Source: an uncultured Pelagibacteraceae bacterium | Lineage (GTDB): Bacteria; Pseudomonadota; Alphaproteobacteria; Pelagibacterales; Pelagibacteraceae | Length of the DNA stretch: 64,000 bases | Direction: 5' to 3' | Assembly (NCBI GenBank): GCA_902570915.1 | Contig: CACGAB010000004.1 | Coordinates: forward strand, 1 to 64,000 | In this document: positions 24,796 through 37,089 of the stretch, in pieces | Position numbering within the stretch: position 1 is the stretch's first letter | How the letters are laid out: each line of letters begins with the position of its first letter | Program-made: the position numbers and the translations under genes | Notes under the pieces: model-generated | Seen by the model: only the letters and a program-made list of their open reading frames with translations | What the model was told of the DNA's origin: nothing | Databases searched by the model: none

Positions 24796-26709
24796 ATGCT
24801 TACAATAAAATTACCAGATGGAAATAATCTTAAGTTTCCAAAAGAGGTCACAGGTTTAGAAATTGCAGAAAAAATAAGCAAATCTCTTTATAAAGAAGCC
24901 TTGATAATGAGTGTAAATGGTGAGCTCAAAGATTTATACTTTTTGATTAAAGAGGACTCTTTAGTAAAAATTTTTACTGCGAAAGATCCAGAGGGATTAG
25001 AAGTCATTAGACACGATGCTGCTCACATTATGGCTATGGCTGTTCAAGAACTATACCCTGGAACTCAAGTTACCATTGGACCAGTGATAGAGAATGGATT
25101 TTATTACGATTTCGCAAGAAAAGATCCATTTACCGATGAAGATCTTAAAAAAATTGAGAAAAGAATGTCAGAAATAATAGACAAAGATGTAAAAACAAGA
25201 AGAGAAGTTTGGGATAGAGATAAAGCGATTAAGCATTTCAAAAAGATTGGAGAAAAATATAAGGCAGAAATCATCGAAAGTATTCCTGAAAGTGAAGAGC
25301 TTTCAATTTATCATCATGGTGATACTTGGCACGATTTATGTCGAGGGCCACATTTGTTATCCTCTGGTAAAATTGGTAAAGCTTTTAAACTTACTAAAGT
25401 ATCAGGAGCATATTGGCGTGGCGACTCCAATAATGAAATGCTTCAAAGAATTTATGGAACTGGTTGGGCAACTAAAAAAGACTTAGATGATTATTTAAGA
25501 AGAATTGAAGAAGCTGAGAAAAGAGATCATAGAAAATTGGGTAAAGAAATGGATTTATTTCATTTTAGAGAGGAAAGTCCTGGCTCTGTTTTTTGGCATG
25601 AAAAAGGTTGGGCACTTTTTCAAAAACTTATTAGTTATTTAAGAGCTAAACAAGACAAAGCAGGATACAAAGAAGTAAATACTCCAGAGGTATTAGACAG
25701 ATTGCTTTGGGAAAAATCTGGTCACTGGGAAAAGTATGGGGAAAATATGTATACGTCTAAAACACCTGATGAAAAAGTTTTCGCTATTAAACCAATGAAT
25801 TGCCCAGGTCACATTCAAGTTTTTAATCAAGGTCTCAAAAGTTACAGAGATTTACCATTAAGAATAACAGAATTCGGAAAAGTCCATAGATATGAATCTT
25901 CAGGTGCATTACATGGTCTTTTAAGAGTGAGAGCTTTTACTCAAGATGATGCGCATATTTTCTGCTCAGAGGATCAAATTACAAGTGAATGTTTAAACGT
26001 AACAAATTTAATTTTAGATATTTATAAAGATTTAGGATTTGAAAATGTTATTTTGAAATACGCAGACAGACCCGAGATAAGAGTTGGCGAAGATCAAGTT
26101 TGGGATAAAGCAGAGGCTTCTTTATTGGAAGCAGTGAAAGCTACCAAACTTGAATATAGTATCAATAAAGGGGAAGGTGCTTTCTATGGACCTAAAATTG
26201 AATTTGTTTTAAGAGACGCAATTGGTAGAGATTGGCAATGTGGGACAGTGCAAGTTGATTTAAATTTACCAGGGAGATTAGATGCTTCCTATGTGGATAA
26301 GGATGGAGCAAAAAAAGTACCAGTCATGTTACATAGAGCAATGTTTGGTTCGCTAGAGAGATTTATTGGAATATTAATTGAAAATTATGCTGGCAAATTT
26401 CCATTTTGGATTTCTCCTTTACAAACTGTTGTAATACCTATCTCAGAAGACTTTGAGAACTATGCAAAAGAAGTGACTAAAAAAATAAAAGATGCAGGTA
26501 TAAGTTCAATTGTTGACTTAAAAAAACATAATCTAAATTATAAAATTAGAGAACATTCTTTAGCAAAAATACCAATTCTACTGATTTGTGGTAAAAAAGA
26601 AGTTGACAGTAAGAGTGTAACCATTAGAAGATTGGATTCTAATAAACAAGAAAATATGAAACTAGATTTATTTTTAAAAAGTTTTTCTGCACTAAACAAT
26701 GTATCTTAA
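24796..26709 (+). CDS. thrS: threonyl-tRNA synthetase
   Basis: A 637-residue class II synthetase of normal length. The N-terminal TGS domain spans about 1-60. An editing/SAD domain follows, with HDAAHIMAMAVQELYPG and DLCRGPHL carrying its histidines. The catalytic core has MNCPGHIQVF, RITEFGKVHRYE and VRAFTQDDAHIFC, and motif 3 is HRAMFGSLERFIGILIE. The anticodon-binding domain closes the protein. It charges tRNA-Thr and proofreads Ser. It is first in the translation block thrS-infC-rpmI-rplT-pheST. Confidence 0.98.
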   Translation: MLTIKLPDGNNLKFPKEVTGLEIAEKISKSLYKEALIMSVNGELKDLYFLIKEDSLVKIFTAKDPEGLEVIRHDAAHIMAMAVQELYPGTQVTIGPVIENGFYYDFARKDPFTDEDLKKIEKRMSEIIDKDVKTRREVWDRDKAIKHFKKIGEKYKAEIIESIPESEELSIYHHGDTWHDLCRGPHLLSSGKIGKAFKLTKVSGAYWRGDSNNEMLQRIYGTGWATKKDLDDYLRRIEEAEKRDHRKLGKEMDLFHFREESPGSVFWHEKGWALFQKLISYLRAKQDKAGYKEVNTPEVLDRLLWEKSGHWEKYGENMYTSKTPDEKVFAIKPMNCPGHIQVFNQGLKSYRDLPLRITEFGKVHRYESSGALHGLLRVRAFTQDDAHIFCSEDQITSECLNVTNLILDIYKDLGFENVILKYADRPEIRVGEDQVWDKAEASLLEAVKATKLEYSINKGEGAFYGPKIEFVLRDAIGRDWQCGTVQVDLNLPGRLDASYVDKDGAKKVPVMLHRAMFGSLERFIGILIENYAGKFPFWISPLQTVVIPISEDFENYAKEVTKKIKDAGISSIVDLKKHNLNYKIREHSLAKIPILLICGKKEVDSKSVTIRRLDSNKQENMKLDLFLKSFSALNNVS

Positions 26710-26715
26710 AATTTA

Positions 26716-27261
26716 GTGGCAGACATCAAACAAAATTATTTTCAAAAAAAAACTAGAGATCGTGGCCCGAGATCTAATAATAGAATTTCATCACCCGAAG
26801 TTCAGGTTATTGCAAATGATGGAAATAATTTAGGAATTTTAAACACAAATGAGGCAATCACAATCGCTAAGAGAGAGGGATTAGATCTTATAGAAATATC
26901 ACCCAATGCTAATCCACCAGTCTGTAAAATTATGGATATGGGAAAGTTTAAATATGATGCTCAAAAAAAAGCAAATCTTGCAAAGAAAAAGCAAAAAATA
27001 GTCTCATTGAAAGAAATAAAGATGCGGCCTGTTACAGAGACTCATGATTATGAATTTAAAGTAAAAAATGCAAAAAAATTTATTGCTAAAGGTGATAAAG
27101 TAAAATTTACAATAAGATTTAAGGGTCGCGAGCTTCAACACTCTCATCTTGGGAATGAGCTTATGGCTAAAATTAAAGAAGATATGAAAGATATTGGCAA
27201 AATAGAATTACATCCAAAGTTTGATGGTAAACAAATGATTATGGTAATCCAACCTTTATAA
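26716..27261 (+). CDS. infC: translation initiation factor IF-3 (GTG start)
   Basis: A 181-residue IF-3. The N-terminal domain has NEAITIAKREGLDLIEISPNANPPVCKI, described here by position about 45-72 (key residues L, D, E, P, P, C, K). The C-terminal domain has KEIKMRPVTETHDYEFK and the RFKGRELQHSHLG loop. It binds the 30S subunit and checks initiator tRNA pairing. The start codon is GTG; infC commonly uses non-ATG starts for autoregulation (AUU in E. coli). It starts 6 bases after thrS with no clear Shine-Dalgarno, and ends 53 bases before rpmI. Confidence 0.97.
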   Translation: MADIKQNYFQKKTRDRGPRSNNRISSPEVQVIANDGNNLGILNTNEAITIAKREGLDLIEISPNANPPVCKIMDMGKFKYDAQKKANLAKKKQKIVSLKEIKMRPVTETHDYEFKVKNAKKFIAKGDKVKFTIRFKGRELQHSHLGNELMAKIKEDMKDIGKIELHPKFDGKQMIMVIQPL

Positions 27262-27305
27262 GCCTTAATATAGGTTGTAAATTTATTTCTTTCTATGTAT
27301 AACCT
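27250..27305 (+). promoter_or_regulatory. alternative hairpins between infC and rpmI
   Basis: AGGTTGTA at 27272-27279 can pair either with CAACCT at 27250-27255 (6 bp, inside the infC end) or with TATAACCT at 27298-27305 (8 bp with one G-U). The second pairing would tie up the bases just 5' of the rpmI start at 27315. Such mutually exclusive stems are what an autogenous ribosomal-protein leader could use; function is inferred. Confidence 0.38.
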
Positions 27306-27314
27306 CGCTCAATT

Positions 27315-27521
27315 ATGCCAAAATTAAAAACCAAAAGCTCAGCGAAAAAAAGATTTAAAATATCAGCCAGAGGGAAAGTTATTATGGCCCAGGCTGGCAA
27401 AAGGCATGGAATGATCAAAAGAACTAATTCACAAATAAGAAAATTAAGAGGCACTACCACAATGTCAAAACAAGATGGAAAAATTGTTAAGTCGTATATG
27501 CCCTACAGTTTAAGAGGTTAA
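27315..27521 (+). CDS. rpmI: 50S ribosomal protein L35
   Basis: A 68-residue basic protein with the L35 signature [18 protein letters not shown] near the start and [18 protein letters not shown] in the middle. The length is typical. It is part of the large ribosomal subunit. The start lies 9 bases after a potential hairpin arm and has no strong Shine-Dalgarno. The infC-rpmI-rplT order is the standard bacterial arrangement, where L20 often controls the set. Confidence 0.97.
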   Translation: MPKLKTKSSAKKRFKISARGKVIMAQAGKRHGMIKRTNSQIRKLRGTTTMSKQDGKIVKSYMPYSLRG

Positions 27522-27522
27522 A

Positions 27523-27879
27523 ATGGCTAGAGTAAAAAGAGGTGTTACAAGTAGAGCAAAACATAAAAAAGTTCTAAAAGCTGTTAAAGGTCAGTGGGGT
27601 CGAAGAAAAAATACTATTAGGGTTGCAAAACAAGCCATGGAAAAGGCAATGCAATATGCTTACAGAGATAGAAGGAATAAAAAGAGAGATTTCAAATCTT
27701 TGTGGATTCAAAGAATTAATGCAGGTGTAAGAGCTGAAGGATTAACTTATTCCAAATTTATTAATGGCCTAAATAAATGCGGAATTAAAATTGATAGAAA
27801 AATACTTGCTGAGATAGCTTATGATAGTCCAGAAGCCTTCAAAACTATTGTCCAAAAAGCACAATCTGCACTAAATTAA
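27523..27879 (+). CDS. rplT: 50S ribosomal protein L20
   Basis: A 118-residue L20 beginning [19 protein letters not shown], with the [21 protein letters not shown] helix and a C-terminal globular domain ([19 protein letters not shown]). It is needed for early 50S assembly and is the usual autogenous repressor of rpmI-rplT. The start is one base after the rpmI stop. A 43-base gap leads to pheS. Confidence 0.98.
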   Translation: MARVKRGVTSRAKHKKVLKAVKGQWGRRKNTIRVAKQAMEKAMQYAYRDRRNKKRDFKSLWIQRINAGVRAEGLTYSKFINGLNKCGIKIDRKILAEIAYDSPEAFKTIVQKAQSALN

Positions 27880-27922
27880 TCTTCACTATTGTTTTATTTC
27901 ACTGAAGAAATAATCTGTAAAA

Positions 27923-28990
27923 ATGTCAGATCTTAAAAAAATAAAAGATGAACTTCTTTTGAAACTGAAAAGTAAATTAAACTTGTCAGAGGTAAATCAA
28001 ATGAAATCTGATTTATTTGGTAAGAATGGATTAGTTTCATCACAATTTAAAAAGATAGGAACCATCGCAGAAACCGAAAGAAAAAAATTTGCCTCAGAAC
28101 TGAATGTTATTAAAGACGAATTACAAGATTTAATTAATTTGAAAATAAAGGAAATTGAAAACGAGGAAATTAAAGAAAAGTTACAAAAAGAAAAAATTGA
28201 TATTACTTTGCCTGAGAGACCATTTGCAAGAGGCAAAATTCATCCTGTGTCACAAACAATAGATGAAATATCCTCAATTTTTTCTGAAATTGGTTTTAGT
28301 GTTGAAGAAGGTCCAGATGTTGAGAGTGAACATAATAATTTTACTGCACTCAACACACCAGAAAATCATCCAGCAAGAGATATGCATGATACATTTTATC
28401 TTGATGAAAAAAAAAAAAGATTATTACGCACTCATACTTCTCCAGTGCAAATTAGAACAATGTTAAAAGACAAACCCCCGTTTAAAATAATAGCTCCTGG
28501 CAGAACATATAGGTCAGATAGTGATCAAACACACGCACCTATGTTTCATCAGGTTGAAGGTCTTCATATAGACAAAGATATTAATATGGGACATTTAAAA
28601 GGATGTCTAAATTATTTTATTAAGGAATTTTTTGAATTGGATAAAATTAAAATGAGATTTAGACCAAGTCATTTTCCTTTCACAGAGCCGTCTGCTGAAG
28701 TTGACATAGGATACGAGATGAAGGATGGCAAGATAGTAATTGGCGAAGGCGATAAATGGCTTGAGATTTTGGGGTGTGGAATGGTACATCCAAATGTTTT
28801 AAGAAATGTTAAGGTAGATCCAATAAAGTTTCAAGGATATGCATTTGGGATGGGCATTGATAGGTTGGCTATGTTAAAATATGGAATTAATGATTTAAGA
28901 GCTTTTTTTGATTGTGACTATAGATGGTTAAATCATTTCGGATTTGATCCTTTGGATGTGCCAACAAATTATAGAGGCTTGAGTAGATGA
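27923..28990 (+). CDS. pheS: phenylalanyl-tRNA synthetase alpha subunit
   Basis: A 355-residue class II subunit. An N-terminal coiled coil of about 85 residues contacts tRNA. The catalytic domain contains [23 protein letters not shown] (motif 2 region), [10 protein letters not shown], and the motif 3 region [20 protein letters not shown] [18 protein letters not shown]. Length is typical. It forms an alpha2beta2 enzyme with PheT. The last 4 bases overlap the pheT start, indicating coupled translation of the two subunits. Its cognate tRNA-Phe gene is also in this window, at 60128. Confidence 0.98.
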   Translation: MSDLKKIKDELLLKLKSKLNLSEVNQMKSDLFGKNGLVSSQFKKIGTIAETERKKFASELNVIKDELQDLINLKIKEIENEEIKEKLQKEKIDITLPERPFARGKIHPVSQTIDEISSIFSEIGFSVEEGPDVESEHNNFTALNTPENHPARDMHDTFYLDEKKKRLLRTHTSPVQIRTMLKDKPPFKIIAPGRTYRSDSDQTHAPMFHQVEGLHIDKDINMGHLKGCLNYFIKEFFELDKIKMRFRPSHFPFTEPSAEVDIGYEMKDGKIVIGEGDKWLEILGCGMVHPNVLRNVKVDPIKFQGYAFGMGIDRLAMLKYGINDLRAFFDCDYRWLNHFGFDPLDVPTNYRGLSR

Positions 28991-31392
28991 AAATCACATT
29001 TGACTGGCTTAAAGATCATTTAAAAACAAATTTAAAAGAAAAAAATCTTTTAGAACAACTTACCAATGTTGGATTAGAGGTAGAAGGAGTACAAAATCTT
29101 TCTTCAGATAAAGAACTTTTTAAAGTCGCTAAAATTATTAAAACAATAAAGCACCCAAATGCGGATCGGCTAAAAGTATGTGATGTTGATGTCGGAGAAA
29201 AAGAATTTAAAAAAGTTGTATGTGGGGCTGTTAATGCAATTGAGGGACTAATTACAGTATATGCACCTCCAGGATCAATTATCCCAAAAAATAAAACAAA
29301 ACTAGTTGTGGCTAAAATAAGAGGAGTTACTTCCTATGGAATGCTTTGCTCAGAGTCTGAATTAAATTTATCTGACGAGAGTGATGGTATAATCGAACTA
29401 CCATCGAGATATAAAAAAATTATTGGTAAGAGTTATTTTTCAAAATCAAAATCTAACTTGATTGATTTATCTGTAACACCTAATAGACCAGATTGTCTTG
29501 GCATAAGAGGAATTGCAAGAGATCTGGCTGCTTCAGGCTTCGGAAAATTGATTGATTTTAAGAAAAAAAAAATAAAATCAAATAATAGACAATCTTTAAA
29601 AGTAAAAATAAAAAAAGAAAAAAATCAGGCATGTAGCATATTTGGTAGTTGCCTTATTACCGATGTAAATAATACTGAAAGTCCTCAATGGCTTAAGGAC
29701 AAATTGATTTCAATAGGCCAAAAACCAATTTCTGCAATAGTTGATATTACAAATTATGTAATGTTCGATCTTAATCGTCCATTACATGCTTATGATGCTG
29801 ATAAAATCGAAAAAGGTATAATTGTTCGAAATTCAAAATCAGGGGAGAAATTTACTGCTTTAGATAATAAGGATTATAAACTGGAAAATGGAATGTGTGT
29901 AATCAGTGACCACAAAGGTGTTTTAGGACTGGGCGGAATTATTGGTGGAACAAGATCAGGAACAGAACTAGATACAAAGAATATATTATTAGAGTCAGCT
30001 TATTTTAAACCTGGATCAATAAGGACTACGGCAAAAAAATTGAATCTTGATACTGATGCAAAGTTTAGATTTGAAAGAGGCATTGATCCGTTATCAATTG
30101 AGGATGGCTTAAATAAAGCCGCAAGATTAATCAAAGAAATTTGTGGTGGTAACATCAGTAAATTTGATATTCAAAAAATTGAAACTCATAAAACAAAAAT
30201 AGTTAAATTTGATATAAATTTAGTTGAAAAAATAGCAGGTTTTAAAATTTCTACTAAAGAAATTTTTAAAATTTTAGAAAATCTGGGTTTTAAATTTAAA
30301 AAGAAAAAAAATTTCTTTGAATTGACCGTTCCATCATGGAGACCTGATATTACGCAAGAAATAGATATTGTTGAAGAATTGGTCAGAATTAGTGGTTACG
30401 ATAAAATAAGGATTATAGATCCAATCAAGGAAAGAAAAAAGTCTACTTTAAATAAATCTCAAAAATTATTTCATTTTTTACAAAGATCAATTGCATCAAA
30501 AGGTTATCTAGAGGCAATCACTTGGTCTTTTACAGACTCAAGTTACAATGATTATTTCAGAGACAATAAAAAAGAAATTAAAATTGTAAATCCAATAAGT
30601 ACTGAATTAGGTGTTTTGAGAAGTTCAATATTCTCAAATTTGATAATATATATGAATAAAAATCTTGATAGAGGTTTTAAAGATTTATCAATTTATGAAA
30701 TTGGCCCAATTTTTAATGGTTCTAAGCCTGGTGAACAAAATACTGTGGTATGTGGTTTGTCATCAGGAAAAAAATCAAGATTATCGTGGATTGAAAAAGA
30801 GAGAAACGTTGATGTCTTTGATGTAAAAAAAGATGTAGTTCAAACTTTAATTGAGGCAGGGTATAAATCAGAAGAATTTTTTATAGACGACAGAACTCCA
30901 AATTATTACCATCCTGGTAAATCAGGTAGATTATTTTTAAAAAAAGGAGCAGACTCAGTAGCAGCCTATTTTGGAGAAATTCACCCCAGCATAATTAAAG
31001 AAATTGATATGAAGACAGAGTCTTTAGTGGGTTTTGAAATTTTTTTAGACGAATTAAAATTATCAGAAAAAACTTTAAATGATCAAAAAAGCAATTTTAA
31101 TGTTTCGGATTATCAAAAATCCGAAAGAGATTTTGCATTCATCGTAAACAAAGATGTTAATGCTCAAGATTTAACTAATGCTATTGTGGGTGTAGACCAT
31201 AATTTGATTAAAAATATAAAAGTTTTTGATGTATATGAGGGTGGTAATATTCCAGAGAATCAAAAATCGATAGCAATAAGTATTACGATACAATCTACAG
31301 AAAAAACATTAAATGACAATGATTTAGAAAAAATTAATAAATTAATTATTGAAACAGTAGAAAATAAAACGGGTGCAAAGATCCGATCTTAA
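28987..31392 (+). CDS. pheT: phenylalanyl-tRNA synthetase beta subunit
   Basis: An 801-residue beta subunit of usual length. An N-terminal tRNA-binding OB domain occupies about 40-150 ([15 protein letters not shown]). The B3/B4 editing domain ([15 protein letters not shown], later FRFERGID), a B5 domain, a catalytic-like core, and a C-terminal FDX-ACB anticodon-binding domain ([15 protein letters not shown]) follow. It supports Phe charging and clears Tyr-tRNA-Phe. It overlaps pheS by 4 bases and ends 5 bases before lepA. Confidence 0.98.
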   Translation: MKITFDWLKDHLKTNLKEKNLLEQLTNVGLEVEGVQNLSSDKELFKVAKIIKTIKHPNADRLKVCDVDVGEKEFKKVVCGAVNAIEGLITVYAPPGSIIPKNKTKLVVAKIRGVTSYGMLCSESELNLSDESDGIIELPSRYKKIIGKSYFSKSKSNLIDLSVTPNRPDCLGIRGIARDLAASGFGKLIDFKKKKIKSNNRQSLKVKIKKEKNQACSIFGSCLITDVNNTESPQWLKDKLISIGQKPISAIVDITNYVMFDLNRPLHAYDADKIEKGIIVRNSKSGEKFTALDNKDYKLENGMCVISDHKGVLGLGGIIGGTRSGTELDTKNILLESAYFKPGSIRTTAKKLNLDTDAKFRFERGIDPLSIEDGLNKAARLIKEICGGNISKFDIQKIETHKTKIVKFDINLVEKIAGFKISTKEIFKILENLGFKFKKKKNFFELTVPSWRPDITQEIDIVEELVRISGYDKIRIIDPIKERKKSTLNKSQKLFHFLQRSIASKGYLEAITWSFTDSSYNDYFRDNKKEIKIVNPISTELGVLRSSIFSNLIIYMNKNLDRGFKDLSIYEIGPIFNGSKPGEQNTVVCGLSSGKKSRLSWIEKERNVDVFDVKKDVVQTLIEAGYKSEEFFIDDRTPNYYHPGKSGRLFLKKGADSVAAYFGEIHPSIIKEIDMKTESLVGFEIFLDELKLSEKTLNDQKSNFNVSDYQKSERDFAFIVNKDVNAQDLTNAIVGVDHNLIKNIKVFDVYEGGNIPENQKSIAISITIQSTEKTLNDNDLEKINKLIIETVENKTGAKIRS

Positions 31393-31397
31393 TAATA

Positions 31398-33206
31398 ATG
31401 GCCACAATTGATCATATAAGAAATTTTGCGATAATTGCTCATATAGACCATGGCAAATCTACAATAGCTGACAGAATAATTCACAGATGTGGAGGATTGA
31501 CCGAAAGAGAGATGAAAGCTCAGGTATTGGACTCAATGGATATAGAAAGAGAAAGGGGAATAACGATCAAGGCTCAAACCGTGAAACTTAATTATAAATC
31601 TAGGAATGGTAAAGAATATATTTTTAATATAATTGATACACCTGGTCATGTAGATTTTAGTTATGAAGTTAGCAGATCTCTCTACGCTTGTGAAGGCTCA
31701 ATACTTATTGTTGATAGTACGCAGGGTGTAGAGGCTCAAACGTTAGCAAATGTCTATCAAGCTATGGATATAAACCATGAGATCATACCTGTTTTAAATA
31801 AAATTGATTTACCAGCATCAGATTTAGATAGAACAAAAAAACAAATAGAGGATGTGATTGGTATTGGAACTGAAAATGCTATTCCATGTTCAGGAAAAAC
31901 TGGAGAAGGTATAGATAGTATTTTAGAGCAAATAGTTAATCAGTTACCTGGTCCAAAAGGTAATTTAAATCAAAACTTGAAATGTTTATTAGTAGACAGT
32001 TGGTATGACACATATTTAGGGGTGGTTATTTTAGTAAGAGTTATCAATGGAAAAATTACAAAAAATATGAAAATAAAAATGCTTTCAACCAATCAAGATT
32101 ATATTGTTGAAAAAGTAGGTTTATTTACACCAAAACCCAAAGATGTAAGTGAACTTAATTCTGGAGAAATAGGATTCATAACCACTGGAATTAAAGTTTT
32201 ATCAGACACAAAAGTTGGAGATACAATTTGTGACGCCTCAAAACCAATAGTTGAAGCTTTGCCGGGCTTTAAACCAAGTAAACCTGTTGTTTTCTGTGGT
32301 TTGTTTCCAGTAGATAGTTCCGAATATCAGAAATTAAAAGATGGATTAGCAAAGTTACAACTTAATGATGCAAGCTTTTCTTATGAAGCTGAGTCATCTT
32401 CAGCACTAGGTTTGGGTTTTAGGTGTGGTTTTCTGGGATTATTGCACCTTGAAATTATAACCGAAAGATTAGAGAGAGAATTCGATGTTAATTTATTAAC
32501 GACCACACCAGGTGTTGTTTACAAAGTAAAACTTAATAATGGAGAGATTAAAGATTTGCAAAATCCCTCAAGCTTACCTGATCCAACATTTATTCAATCA
32601 ATAGAAGAACCATGGATCAATGCGACTATAATTACCCCAGATAATTATTTGGGTTCTATAATAAAATTATGTCAAGATAAAAGAGGAATTCAAAAAAATC
32701 TAAGTTACTCAGGTAATAGAGCTGTAATTTCTTATGAACTACCGTTAAATGAGGTAGTTTTTGATTTCAATGATAGAATTAAATCTATGACAAGTGGATA
32801 CGCAAGTTTTGATTATGAAATACTTGAACATAGAGAGGGTGATTTAGTTAAACTTGGCATTTTAGTCAACGGTGAGCCGGTTGATGCATTAGCAATGATG
32901 ATACATAAAGATTTTGCGCAAAAAACTGGAAGAGAAGTTTGTGAAAAATTAAAAGATTTAATTCCAAGACATAATTTTATGATACCTATTCAAGCAGCAA
33001 TAGGAGGAAAAATTATAGCAAGAGAAACAATAAAAGGCTTTAAAAAGGATGTGCTAACTAAAATACATGGTGGTGGTGCAACTGATAGGAAAAGAAAACT
33101 TTTGGAGAAACAAAAAAAAGGAAAGGCAAGATCAAAGCAATTTGGTAGAGTGGAGATACCCCAAGAAGCATTTATAGGAGTACTAAAAATTTCAAAAGAG
33201 AAGTGA
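31398..33206 (+). CDS. lepA: elongation factor 4 (LepA)
   Basis: A 602-residue translational GTPase. G1 is [10 protein letters not shown]2 lies in [12 protein letters not shown]3 is DTPGHVDF and G4 is NKIDLP. LepA-specific segments are [14 protein letters not shown] and the C-terminal [22 protein letters not shown]. It acts on ribosomes, with proposed roles in back-translocation or 30S biogenesis. It follows pheT closely. Its stop codon overlaps the start of the next gene, an FkbM methyltransferase, in an unusual pairing. Confidence 0.98.
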   Translation: MATIDHIRNFAIIAHIDHGKSTIADRIIHRCGGLTEREMKAQVLDSMDIERERGITIKAQTVKLNYKSRNGKEYIFNIIDTPGHVDFSYEVSRSLYACEGSILIVDSTQGVEAQTLANVYQAMDINHEIIPVLNKIDLPASDLDRTKKQIEDVIGIGTENAIPCSGKTGEGIDSILEQIVNQLPGPKGNLNQNLKCLLVDSWYDTYLGVVILVRVINGKITKNMKIKMLSTNQDYIVEKVGLFTPKPKDVSELNSGEIGFITTGIKVLSDTKVGDTICDASKPIVEALPGFKPSKPVVFCGLFPVDSSEYQKLKDGLAKLQLNDASFSYEAESSSALGLGFRCGFLGLLHLEIITERLEREFDVNLLTTTPGVVYKVKLNNGEIKDLQNPSSLPDPTFIQSIEEPWINATIITPDNYLGSIIKLCQDKRGIQKNLSYSGNRAVISYELPLNEVVFDFNDRIKSMTSGYASFDYEILEHREGDLVKLGILVNGEPVDALAMMIHKDFAQKTGREVCEKLKDLIPRHNFMIPIQAAIGGKIIARETIKGFKKDVLTKIHGGGATDRKRKLLEKQKKGKARSKQFGRVEIPQEAFIGVLKISKEK

Positions 33207-33904
33207 TGATAAATAAATATGATAATAAATTTTTGTATTTTTTCTATAAGTTACAAAAATTATATAAGAATAAATCTTCAAACTCTCATTTTGCTGAGTT
33301 TGCTGAAGATGTAATGGTAAATAGAATTTTTAAAAATCAAGACAAAGGAACGTACATAGATATCGGTGCATATCATCCATTTAAAGGTTCTCTGACATAC
33401 ACACTTTTTAAAAAAGGGTGGAAAGGTACAAATGTAGATTTAAGTAAAACTTCTATAGATTTATTTAAAATGGCTAGACCTAATGATGTGAATATTTGTT
33501 GTGCGATTAGCAACAAAACCGAAAAAAAAATTTATTTTGAAAATTCTCCAATAAATCAACAAAATTCTTTAATCAAACAAAATAATGAACAGAGAGAAAT
33601 AGAGATACAAGCTTACACTTTAGATGACTTGTTAATTTCAAGAAATATAGAAAATCCTGATTATTTAAATATTGATACCGAAGGTAATGAGATGGATGTG
33701 TTGGAGGGGGTAAATTTTAATAAAATCAATCCAAAGTTAATTACTATTGAAGAAAATAATTTTGCCAAAATCTCTAATTCAAATAATGAAAAAAAAAATT
33801 ATATGTATGAAAGAGATTATATTTTGATAAATACAATTGGTGTTACAATGTTTTTTTATCAAAAATTACTTTTAGATAAAATTTCTGATGAAATTAAAAT
33901 TTAA
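33206..33904 (+). CDS. FkbM-family methyltransferase
   Basis: A 232-residue SAM-dependent methyltransferase of the FkbM type. TYIDIGAYHPFKGSLTYTLF near residue 50 is motif I, GTNVDLSKTSIDLF the ribose-binding region, and YLNIDTEGNEMDVLEG near 155 the catalytic-side Asp. Such enzymes usually methylate sugars or peptidolipids. I chose ATG 33206, the last base of the lepA stop codon, over the GTG at 33203. The GT2 glycosyltransferase follows after 3 bases, so the two likely modify one surface glycan. Confidence 0.86.
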   Translation: MINKYDNKFLYFFYKLQKLYKNKSSNSHFAEFAEDVMVNRIFKNQDKGTYIDIGAYHPFKGSLTYTLFKKGWKGTNVDLSKTSIDLFKMARPNDVNICCAISNKTEKKIYFENSPINQQNSLIKQNNEQREIEIQAYTLDDLLISRNIENPDYLNIDTEGNEMDVLEGVNFNKINPKLITIEENNFAKISNSNNEKKNYMYERDYILINTIGVTMFFYQKLLLDKISDEIKI

Positions 33905-33907
33905 GTA

Positions 33908-34744
33908 ATGATAAGCTATTCTGATTTAACTTTTATAATTGTTACATTTAAAAGTGAACATATTATAAATGACTGTTTAGAAGATATCCCTGAAGAATGT
34001 AAAAAAATCATAGTAGAAAACTCTAGTAGTAATGAATTTTATAAAAATCTTGAAAATAAAATTCCAAATCTAAAAGTTTTTGTAATGAGTGACAATTGTG
34101 GGTTTGGTAAAGCTAATAATTTTGGAATTTTCAATTCAGATACTGATTACCTATTTCTTATAAATCCAGATGCAAAAATATCTAAATCAGAAATTGATAA
34201 AATAATCAGAATTATCAAAAATGTTGATTTTGCAATTGCAGCACCCCAAATTATTGAAAAATTTAAGGTTTATAAACAAAACAAAGAAAATAAAGATTAT
34301 GTTATTGTAAATGAGGTACCTGGAATAGCGATGATACTAAATAAAAAAAAATTTTCTGATAATTTTTTTGATGAAAATTTTTTTCTGTATCTAGAGGAAA
34401 CTGATCTTTGTAAAAGGGTAAAAGAAAGTGGTGAAAAAATAATTGAAATTAATGCAGAAGTTTCACACTTAGGAAATCAATCTCACAAACATCACGATAG
34501 TTTTGAAATTGAAATGTCAAGGAATTGGCATTGGATGTGGTCTAAATTTTACTTCAGCAAAAAACACAAAGGTTATACTAAAAGTATAATTATTTTTTTT
34601 CCAATATTAATTAAACTTTTAATAAAATTGATATTTTATTTTTTATTAAGAAATAATACGAAATTCGTTATTTCTAAAAAAAGATTTGATGGTTTATTAG
34701 CCTCAATTGTCGGCAAAGGTTCTGACTATAGGCCAAAAATTTGA
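33908..34744 (+). CDS. GT2-family glycosyltransferase
   Basis: A 278-residue protein with a GT-A fold. FIIVTFKSEHIINDCLEDI opens the domain, DNCGFGKANNFGIF near residue 62 and DYLFLINPDAKIS near 80 hold the nucleotide-sugar and DxD-like metal site, and FFLYLEETDLCKRVKESG near 158 is the WbbL-type catalytic region. A hydrophobic segment near 228-245 (IIIFFPILIKLLIKLIFYF) suggests membrane attachment. It resembles rhamnosyltransferases of the WbbL group. It forms a pair with the FkbM gene. Confidence 0.87.
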   Translation: MISYSDLTFIIVTFKSEHIINDCLEDIPEECKKIIVENSSSNEFYKNLENKIPNLKVFVMSDNCGFGKANNFGIFNSDTDYLFLINPDAKISKSEIDKIIRIIKNVDFAIAAPQIIEKFKVYKQNKENKDYVIVNEVPGIAMILNKKKFSDNFFDENFFLYLEETDLCKRVKESGEKIIEINAEVSHLGNQSHKHHDSFEIEMSRNWHWMWSKFYFSKKHKGYTKSIIIFFPILIKLLIKLIFYFLLRNNTKFVISKKRFDGLLASIVGKGSDYRPKI

Positions 34745-34824
34745 CTCGATATAATTAACCTTGTGCCGTTTATATCTAGAGAGTTATTTTACTTTATGTG
34801 TTATCTTATACTTATTAAAATTTG

Positions 34825-34914
34825 GGAGAGATGGCCGAGTGGTTTAAGGCGCATGCTTGGAAAGCGTGTAAAGGGGAAACTCTTTCATGGGTTCGAATCC
34901 CATTCTCTCCGCCA
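34825..34914 (+). tRNA. tRNA-Ser (anticodon GGA)
   Basis: A 90-base type II tRNA. The acceptor GGAGAGA pairs with TCTCTCC, with discriminator G and encoded CCA. The anticodon stem CATGC/GCGTG has loop TTGGAAA, giving GGA for UCC/UCU codons. The long variable arm (TAAAGGGGAAACTCTTTC) and T-arm ATGGG-TTCGAAT-CCCAT are clear. Confidence 0.97.
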
Positions 34915-35000
34915 TTCAAAAAGCCAATATTTTCAACATTAATTATGCAACCTAAAATAATTAAGCAAATGATAAGTGAACAAATATATTAAAAAAATGT

Positions 35001-35006
35001 TATAAT
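35001..35006 (+). promoter_or_regulatory. candidate -10 box for gyrB
   Basis: A consensus TATAAT lies 24 bases before the gyrB start codon, in the 115-base gap after tRNA-Ser. The expected -35 position (around 34978) reads GAACAA and is weak. The leader would be short, about 15-18 bases, A/T-rich and without a Shine-Dalgarno. Confidence 0.33.
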
Positions 35007-35008
35007 AA

Positions 35009-37087
<2,079 letters not shown>

Positions 37088-37089
37088 AA

